Origin: Sulfuricurvum sp.
GTDB taxonomy: Bacteria; Campylobacterota; Campylobacteria; Campylobacterales; Sulfurimonadaceae
Direction of reading: 5' to 3'
DNA length: 8,816 nucleotides
Assembly: GCF_023229695.1 (NCBI RefSeq)
Contig: NZ_JALNYS010000028.1
Location: forward strand, 1 to 8,816
In this document: piece after piece, positions 6,301-8,816 of the stretch
Layout: every line of letters begins with the position of its first letter
How positions within the stretch are numbered: position 1 is the first letter of the stretch
Notes under the pieces: generated by a model
Database searches by the model: none
The model's input: only the letters and a program-made list of their open reading frames with translations
Told to the model about the DNA's origin: nothing
Program-made: the position numbers and the translations under genes

Positions 6301-8816
6301 ATGGACATATGTGCCGTATATCGATGCAAACGGCATTGACAATATTGTAGTTCAAGTAGTCAATGAGTTTGGTTTGAGTTCGGAAGCAATATTCCAATTT
6401 ATGATTGATCCGGTTGAAGATGCACCAATTGCACAGGATGATGTTCTTTCTGGAAGTAACGGGCGATATGAAGGGTGGATAAACGTTGAAGGTTCTCATA
6501 ATTATAATGATGGCATTGCAAGTATCGACCGGTGGAAAATTGAACATCATGGAGGAACGCTCACTATTGATGTTTTGACCGAATTGAACGCGGCATTTTA
6601 CGATAATACTATCGCTTATTATAATGATATTAATAGTAATGGTATTCAAGAAGCGTTTGATTCGTATATTTACTTAATAAGGGAAGGGGAGGGGCCTCTT
6701 GCCAACCGTGTAGTTGCTTATAATGATGATGATAGGCGCAATGGCAGAGAAGACGGATCGGTTCACCAATATGATTCTTATTTATCTTTCAATTCTTTGG
6801 AAGCAGGTAATTATTCGCTGATTATCAGTATTTATAGTTTATCTATAAATGAGATCGAAGCAAATCTAAATGGGAATACGGGTTCTGAGTATTATGGTGG
6901 CCCATATCGTTTGACATTTAGCGGTGATATGACTGTTGTCTCAGGTCCGAAAGAATATTCTGAAAAACTTGTGTTCGCAAACGATCAGACAGCTACTATT
7001 GCTCAATTATTGTTATTGAACAACGATTATGATGTGGACAGTGATGTATTAAACATTGTAAGCGTTCAGGAAGCTGTACATGGTAGTGTGAGTTTGGATG
7101 AACAGGGTAATATTCTTTTTGTACCTGAGGCAGCATTTATCGGCGAAGCCTCATTTACCTATACTATTACGGATGGAAAGGGCGGATTTAGTACTGCGAA
7201 CGTGTTGTTAAATGTTAAAGATCCTGTTGTGAATAATTATGCGACACCGATCGTCCTAGATCTAAATCACAACGCCATTACTTCCACGGCGCTTGCGACC
7301 TCCACTGCCTACTTCGATTATGACGGTGACGGTAACCGTGAACATACCGGTTGGGCGGAAAAAGGCGATGCGATGCTGGTTGCCGATCTCAATAATGACG
7401 GAGTCATCAACGACGGCAGCGAACATTTCGGCAACTACACGAAACTCTTGGATGGAACACGTGCCCAAGACGGGTATGAGGCATTGGCGCACTACGACAG
7501 TAACAGTGATGGTGTCATCGATAACCGTGACGAGGCGTTTGGAAATCTGCTTTTATGGAAAGATGCCAACCAAAACGGCAAAACCGAAGAGGGGGAGTTA
7601 ACCAACATCCAGACCAGTGGAATTTTGGCACTCCATCTGGATCGAGCCAATGGGATCACGTTCGAACAAACTTCCGAAAACGGCAACATACTCCTCAATG
7701 AGACCAATTATGCCACCCTAGGCAGTAGCGGGATCATGCGGGACGTGGGGTTTGCGTACGATCCGTTCGATACGATCACCGATAACGACACCTTGTCCGC
7801 AGCGTATTACGGTAATCTGCTTTCGGGGGGTAATGGGGACGATACCTACTTCTTTACTCTCGGAGACGGGAAGATAACCATTGACGATCAGGGAGACGGG
7901 TTTGATTCGATCAGATTGGGAATCGGTATTTCAAAAGAACAACTCGTTGTCAAATGGATAAGCGGCAGCGATGATCTGCTGATCGGGATTCGGAATGATA
8001 TCGCGGATAATCGTCCTCTTTCATCGTTGGAAAATCAAATTCTCATTAAGGACTTTTTTACTAACAGCGGTTCGATAGAGACGATAGAATTTAATGATTC
8101 CACCACATTGAGTAAAAGCGAGCTGTATGATCTCTTACTCGATACGCGTGACGTTAAAAATCTGACGGCACGCGTGCTTGAGGAGGACGGTACACTATTC
8201 GGCGGTACTTTTAACGATCTTTTGTATGGGGCAAGCGGACAGGAAATTATTGATGGCGGTGAGGGTAATGATTATCTGAAAGGGTTAGGGAATGATGATT
8301 ATCTGATCGGAGGAGAAGGGGACGATACCCTCCAAGGCGGAGCGGGAGACGATACGTTGGAAGAGATTAGCGGAGATGATGTTTACCTCTATGACAGAGG
8401 AGACGGGCGCGACACGATTACCGATTTTGGCGGTATCGACACGATCATGTTCGGTGAAGGTATTTCTGCTCAGGATATTGTGCTGAGTGTGGGTGAAAAT
8501 GATCTGTTCATAACGTTTCAGTACGATTCGTCTTTGGCTGTCCAAAATCGGGACACTATCCGTATCGTCAACTTCAATACACCCGGTTTTACCATCGAAT
8601 CGCTTGAATTTTCAAACGCAGAGGTTGTATCGATGGCCTCATTGCTAAACCTCGCCCCCCAAGCCCCAACCGAAGTCATCAATACCCTCCACGACATCCG
8701 AATCCTCAGCGGCAATGTCGGTGCGACGGATGGTGAGGGTGACGTATTGACCTACACCGTCAGTACCGCCTCAGCACACGGAACCCTCAGCATCAATGAG
8801 ACTGGGGTTTGGAGTT
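2..8816 (+). CDS. Giant RTX calcium-binding protein, partial at both ends
   Basis: Base-by-base reading in the frame starting at base 2 gives 2938 uninterrupted codons with no start or stop, so the gene extends beyond both edges. The product is dominated by GGxGxDxxx nonapeptides (PF00353 type) arranged in 15 modules. Each module is closed by a DDTYVF-xxGDGxDTI strand and followed by a haemolysin-calcium-binding-related linker domain (PF06594 type). Residues 2049-2406 are Ig/cadherin-like and PPC-like beta domains, about 2415-2588 is a FrpC-like EF-hand module, and 2884-2938 starts another cadherin-like domain. I found no cysteine codon in the frame, and Asp, Gly, Asn and Thr are very common, as expected for a protein that is exported unfolded by type I secretion and folds in extracellular calcium. 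I see no catalytic toxin domain, membrane segment or signal peptide. The likely role is a large surface adhesin or fibre, although a self-processing FrpC-type exoprotein is possible. The secretion signal should lie downstream. Confidence 0.95.
317..643 (+). repeat. RTX module 1 (short nonapeptide run plus linker domain)
   Basis: This module has only two weak nonapeptides (QGGNDQLNS, GKGNNIFYY), then the closing strand RRGDGSDTIY, the strand DSLIFDEGI and a full linker domain with DLVIAIKEEGKSFEELTD, ITIVDW, RVEAIIFGDGS. The first calcium-binding turns are poor: Asn replaces Asp in GKGNN. It may therefore be the worn N-terminal edge of the repeat block or the end of a longer array that starts outside the conserved pattern. 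The linker domain is nearly identical in motif to those of modules 2, 3 and 5. Confidence 0.85.
650..1069 (+). repeat. RTX module 2
   Basis: Five consecutive nonapeptides can be read (LSSGNDIID, ARGGNDVIQ, ALGGNDTLI, GGRGDDRLE, GGVGNDTYIY), followed by the closing strand NLGDGKDTI, then DTLQFGEGV. The linker domain has LLIALKEEGKPFEQLSD, ITLKNY and IEAIYLEG. The GGxGxD half-turns supply backbone and Asp ligands for calcium in parallel beta-rolls of known RTX structures. The linker uses Tyr in place of the usual Trp after KN, and its last strand reads YLEGYE where other modules have FSDGT, so its end has drifted. Confidence 0.9.
1070..1588 (+). repeat. RTX module 3, with extended loop
   Basis: This is one of the better-preserved arrays: LLDGNDTLS, SGEGNDTVR, GNSGDDMIM, SHGGNDTLA, GNIGNDTLE, GGLGDDTYVF, then SRGDGKDTI. 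About 17 residues rich in Tyr, Asp and Asn (DDYSYGFDNLQKDNAG) sit between the closing strand and the DTLTFGEGI strand. A similar insertion is present in modules 7, 10, 11 and 13 and absent from modules 2, 6, 9, 14 and 15. The linker domain has LMIALKEGDTPFEELSD, VTIKNY and IERIILSDG. Confidence 0.9.
1589..2191 (+). repeat. RTX module 4, longest, with a large insertion
   Basis: The nonapeptide run is imperfect (LGSADFVYT, GSGDDTIDG, GDSADDLYG, GAGNDILNG, GSESDFLAG, GSGDDIYVY). The usual closing GDGxDTI is replaced by KRGESGEEGEIIFDD. About 35 residues (about 1862-1960), including Arg, Lys, Tyr, Phe, Met and Trp (TRAGTQYFMWQ, KIKSSKIL), then precede GGNDTIQFGEGI. The linker half also carries an extra loop (DPGPTTAGSGFFNPGNDT) and lacks the KEEGK motif. 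At roughly 200 residues it is the longest module and the most divergent of the first seven. It may carry a specialised loop on the fibre surface; that is inference. Confidence 0.85.
2192..2236 (+). other. Proline-rich interdomain linker
   Basis: Fifteen residues read EVPAVPVTPIPPIIT, with five prolines and no acidic repeat pattern. This separates module 4 from module 5 and looks like a stiff extended hinge. It is the only linker of this kind between the RTX modules in the window. Confidence 0.65.
2237..2515 (+). repeat. RTX module 5, lacking its nonapeptide array
   Basis: This module starts directly with the closing-strand remnant NDTYTFNNGDAPLTIID, continues with GGNDTLSFGEGI, and has a full linker domain (FIIALKEEGKTFDELTQ, VIIKNY, VETIAFSDGT). 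No GGxGxDxxx run precedes it, because the proline-rich linker lies where that run would be. The calcium-binding beta-roll appears to have been deleted while the linker domain was kept almost unchanged. This shows that the linker domain can stand as a unit on its own. Confidence 0.85.
2516..2926 (+). repeat. RTX module 6
   Basis: The array opens with GDDLLIFDHEIRTID, then GLSGNDTLT, TGNGNDTLI, GGRGDDTLN, GGAGNNTYIF and the closing strand NRGDGKDTI. A short turn leads to NTLKFGEGI. The linker domain is weaker than its neighbours: LVIGVKENGMAFESWSD and ITIAGNSVENILLYDD, with the KNW segment missing, so the loop between its last two strands is shortened. The TYIF and GDG elements are intact, so the beta-roll cap should be normal. 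Confidence 0.9.
2927..3433 (+). repeat. RTX module 7, with near-identical tandem units
   Basis: Six strong nonapeptides follow one another (GLGGNDTIT, TNSGDDTLI, GGSGNDTLN, SGAGHDTLR, GGSGNDTLR, GGAGNDTYLF), followed by HRGDGNDTLYD. Two adjacent units share 19 identical bases exactly 27 bases apart (3078-3096 and 3105-3123), while other units in the window have diverged much more. This is the clearest sign of recent unit duplication here. The linker domain has LIITLNENGKTLDALSD, ITLTDWF and IETIRFTDD. Confidence 0.92.
3434..3841 (+). repeat. RTX module 8, degenerate
   Basis: Only fragments of the nonapeptide pattern remain (NAGADTLYS, NHGAEMFG, GLGDDTYVY). The closing strand reads KKDDFTVIIND, without the GDGxDTI turn. 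The strand GNDTLRFEDI and the linker domain (LILKIDATHDTYTELKD, VVIRDW, IEQIVFGDGE) are still recognisable. About 25 extra residues (ATYAALAFDENWITSRY and neighbours) follow before the next array. It probably binds little calcium and may act as a flexible or spacer segment; this is inference from the lost Gly and Asp positions. Confidence 0.8.
3842..4261 (+). repeat. RTX module 9
   Basis: The module begins with a loose strand pair (YGSENNEIGGTEFSEVIE), then SGAGDDTVM, ALAGNDYLT, GGIGDDTLN, GGSGNDTYVF and the closing strand RIGDGKDVIND. The turn to DTIKFGPNI is short. The linker domain is compact (DLVMTLNTNDQLTLKEWF): the KEEGKxFxELSD segment between two strands is deleted, so the domain is about 12 residues shorter. 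Module 12 has a similar shortening, so two versions of the linker coexist in the protein. Confidence 0.9.
4262..4795 (+). repeat. RTX module 10
   Basis: A long array: EGNDDLEYG, then ALGGDDIIH, IGGGDDILT, GNAGDDRLY, GEAGDDRIG, GDAGADTLY, GADGNDTYLF and GRGDGNDTI. A Phe/Trp-containing loop (EDDFANWGQSG) lies before NDTLTFKEGI. The linker domain is complete, with LIVALKEDGKTLAELTD, ITLKNW and IENFSFSDGTTW, plus an inserted loop (LYDDENSRDLSRGYY) before the last strand. DGTTW at the end of the linker is a typical ending in this domain family. Confidence 0.92.
4796..5206 (+). repeat. RTX module 11, short array
   Basis: Three nonapeptide-like units remain (GFNQADTLE, GKKGNDVLQ, GHLGDDTYVF), followed by NRGDGHDTIYD. 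A loop with five tyrosines (YDYGRKGDDYTYYNAG) precedes VDTLKFGNGI. The linker domain has DLIIYVRNGDQTISELTD, VTIKNWF and VENMALFDGT. The AT content rises from about here towards the 6240-7230 block. Confidence 0.9.
5207..5701 (+). repeat. RTX module 12, longest nonapeptide run
   Basis: Seven successive units can be read: ALSGNDTVV, DLGGNNFID, GNSGDDSIQ, SGDGNDVLI, GGEGDDTLS, GGLGDDSLE and GGVGSDIYIF, then NLGDGHDIISD. A short turn with Thr, Leu, Asp and Glu leads to DRITFGQNI. The linker is the compact type, DLIVTIDDDNSIIVQNW, with IESFLFTNG, lacking the KEEGK segment as in module 9. The array is long enough for a full parallel beta-roll with several calcium ions per face; the number of ions is inference from the family structure. 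Confidence 0.92.
5702..6145 (+). repeat. RTX module 13, last before the Ig/PPC block
   Basis: Units read GTKNSDVII, GFDGDDTIT, GFAGDDELY, GNNGNDTLT, GGAGDDTLE and GGIGNDTYVF, then SRGDGNDTIYD. A Tyr/Asn/Gly loop (EYNYYGGNED) precedes LDTLRFGDDI. The linker is compact (LVISFEGNDDSITIEDW, IEQLEFSDGTTY). The repeat architecture stops directly after DGTTYSTKP, where the next domain begins with no evident spacer. Confidence 0.92.
6146..6421 (+). other. Ig/cadherin-like (VCBS-type) beta domain
   Basis: About 92 residues, from KPVISNTSVEMFEDSQTTG to IDPVEDAPIAQDD. The strand-turn GTFNIDSNTGEWTYVP, then GIDNIVVQVVNEFGL, has the hallmarks of cadherin-like/VCBS repeats in large bacterial adhesins: a GTF/GTL strand, a D-x-x-TGEWTY turn and a final VxVxDxxG strand. 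The terminal EDAPIAQDD is the usual joint between such domains. These folds normally act as spacers or contact ligands outside the cell. Base composition becomes AT-rich here, unlike the modules before it. Confidence 0.75.
6422..6940 (+). other. Probable PPC/DVUA0089-like beta-sandwich domain
   Basis: Residues 2141-2313 contain WKIEHHGGTLTIDVLTELN, then a calcium-loop-like DINSNGIQEAFDSYIYLIRE, NRVVAYNDDDRRNG, QYDSYLSFNSL, EAGNYSLIISIYSL and finally GGPYRLTFSGDM. The order of a strand with TIDV, a DSYIYLI strand, a loop with ND-DD, a DSYLSF strand and an EAGNYSLII strand matches bacterial pre-peptidase C-terminal (PPC)-like and DVUA0089-family jelly rolls. These often bind calcium and sit beside secreted domains. 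The assignment is from pattern memory and is moderate. Part of this stretch is only about 27% GC (I counted 16 of 60 bases at 6601-6660 and again at 6781-6840). Confidence 0.55.
6941..7219 (+). other. Cadherin-like (tandem-95 type) beta domain
   Basis: About 93 residues. LLLNNDYDVDSDVLNIVSV, then HGSVSLDEQGNILFVPE, FIGEASFTYTITDGKGG and STANVLLNV follow the standard order of bacterial cadherin-like repeats: N-D-x-D-x-D-x-L calcium loop, a GxVxLDxxGNxxFxP strand pair, an F-T-Y-T-I-T-D-G-x-G-G strand, and a final VxLxV strand. This is a common domain in large RTX adhesins, where it sits in tandem. It lies just before the EF-hand module and is the last AT-rich domain of the block. Confidence 0.85.
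7220..7249 (+). other. Junction before the EF-hand module: Asp-Pro, then Thr-Pro at the expected cleavage position
   Basis: Ten residues read DPVVNNYATP. In Neisseria FrpC, as I recall it, the self-processing module cleaves an Asp-Pro bond directly before a strand of the type LALDLDGDG. Here the matching strand is IVLDLNHN and the pair before it is Thr-Pro (7244-7249). The only Asp-Pro nearby lies eight residues further upstream (7220-7225). The alignment to FrpC is from memory. The substitution at the aligned site is directly visible. Confidence 0.6.
7244..7765 (+). other. FrpC-like self-processing-module-type domain with EF-hand loops
   Basis: Residues 2415-2588 carry an N-terminal TPIVLDLNHN strand followed by four EF-hand-like loops: DYDGDGNREHTG (7316-7351), DLNNDGVINDGS (7385-7420), DSNSDGVIDNRD (7496-7531) and DANQNGKTEEGE (7562-7597). 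Between them lie GWAEKGDAMLVADL, HFGNYTKLLDGTRAQDGYEAL and NLLLWKDANQ. This order (LDLxxxG, GW, LVxDLNxDG, FGxxTxLxDGTxAxxGYEAL, LWxDxNxxG, ELxxIxxxGI) is that of the self-processing module of FrpC and its relatives, which in FrpC is activated by calcium. The C-terminal part (ENGNILLNETNYATLGSSG) also fits. Loops 3 and 4 keep all the usual acidic/Asn ligands; loop 1 lacks an acidic residue at position 12. The scissile Asp is Thr here, so cleavage is doubtful. The sequence returns sharply to about 50% GC at its start. Confidence 0.75.
7766..8161 (+). repeat. RTX module 14, single nonapeptide
   Basis: After the EF-hand module a short array restarts: FDTITDNDTLSAAYYGN, then one clear unit, LSGGNGDDTYFF, with TLGDGKITIDD. 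The strand DSIRLGIGI and the linker domain (DLLIGIRNDIADNRPLSSLEN, ILIKDFF, IETIEFNDST) are recognisable, but the linker has lost the KEEGK motif. The array is about the length of one turn, so calcium stiffening would be small compared with modules 2, 7 or 12. Confidence 0.85.
8162..8650 (+). repeat. RTX module 15, last in the window
   Basis: Units: YGASGQEII, DGGEGNDYL, a slightly out-of-register KGLGNDDYLI, then GGEGDDTLQ, GGAGDDTLE and EISGDDVYLY, with DRGDGRDTITD closing. DTIMFGEGI and the linker domain (DLFITFQYDSSLAVQN, DTIRIVNF, IESLEFSNAE) follow. The linker ends in a hydrophobic SMASLLNL segment rather than the FxDGT loop, then Ala and Pro residues lead into a cadherin-like domain. 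This fits the end of the second RTX block. Confidence 0.9.
8651..8816 (+). other. Start of a cadherin/VCBS-like domain, cut by the window end
   Basis: Residues 2884-2938 read LAPQAPTEVINTLHDIR, then GNVGATDGEGDVLTYTV and SAHGTLSINETGVWS. The ATDGEGDVLTYTV strand with GTLSINETGVW is the typical calcium-loop and strand-turn pattern of VCBS/cadherin-like repeats and resembles the domain at 6146-6421. The frame remains open at base 8816, so more domains, and eventually the secretion signal, should follow. The GC-rich, cytosine-ended codons differ from those of the 6146-7219 domains. Confidence 0.75.

Noticed and set aside
6266..6649. 127-codon minus-strand open frame with some Cys and Ile
   Set aside because: It is opposite the Ig/PPC block, where AT-rich codons reduce stops in the reverse frame by chance. 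The + strand reading has clear domain patterns throughout.
7293..7601. 102-codon + strand frame inside the EF-hand module
   Set aside because: It is an alternative frame of the EF-hand-encoding sequence. The main frame keeps four EF-hand-like loops and is not interrupted.
7844..8161. Possible frameshift around module 14 because its array is so short
   Set aside because: The frame stays open through the linker domain and module 15 with family motifs on both sides, so the array is short by loss or design and not by a reading-frame break.

Overview
The whole window is the inside of one gene. Reading the + strand from base 2 (codons start at positions 2, 5, 8 and so on), I translated every line and found no stop codon through base 8816. 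That gives at least 2938 codons, with neither the start nor the stop present. The product is a giant, very acidic, cysteine-free RTX protein, that is, a protein with repeat-in-toxin (hemolysin-type) calcium-binding repeats. Proteins of this kind are normally exported by a type I secretion system and fold outside the cell when they bind calcium. There is no intergenic space, so I see no RNA gene, promoter, terminator, insertion sequence or CRISPR array. Open frames on the other strand and in the other frames are by-products of the repeated Gly/Asn/Asp/Thr codons.

Layout by residue of the visible fragment: 1-105, an unrecognised, probably helical stretch. 106-2048, thirteen copies of a module of roughly 90-200 residues. 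Each module has a run of GGxGxDxxx calcium-binding nonapeptides, a closing strand of the type DDTYVF-xxGDGxDTI, a strand like DTLxFGEGI, and a linker domain with a motif like DLIIALKEEGK ... ITIKNW ... IExIxFSDGT. That linker matches what I know as the haemolysin-type calcium-binding-protein-related domain. 2049-2406, a break in the repeats made of an Ig/cadherin-like beta domain, a PPC/DVUA0089-like beta sandwich and a second cadherin-like domain. About 2415-2588, a domain with four EF-hand-like loops that resembles the self-processing module of Neisseria FrpC. 2589-2883, two more RTX modules. 2884-2938, the start of another cadherin/VCBS-like domain, cut by the window end.

The parts fit a long extracellular fibre or adhesin. 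The RTX modules would be calcium-stiffened beta-roll segments, the Ig/PPC block a spacer or ligand-binding section, and the EF-hand module a calcium-dependent element. The scissile Asp expected for FrpC-type self-cleavage is replaced by Thr, so the module is probably structural here or has changed function. No catalytic toxin domain is visible. The missing ends should hold any N-terminal anchor and the C-terminal type I secretion signal.

The organism is a Gram-negative bacterium, inferred only from the protein family. Base composition is about 45-50% GC in most of the modules and falls to about 27% in parts of the 6240-7230 block. The style would suit a Campylobacterota species such as Sulfuricurvum or Sulfurimonas relatives, but this is a weak guess because the window contains no phylogenetic marker.
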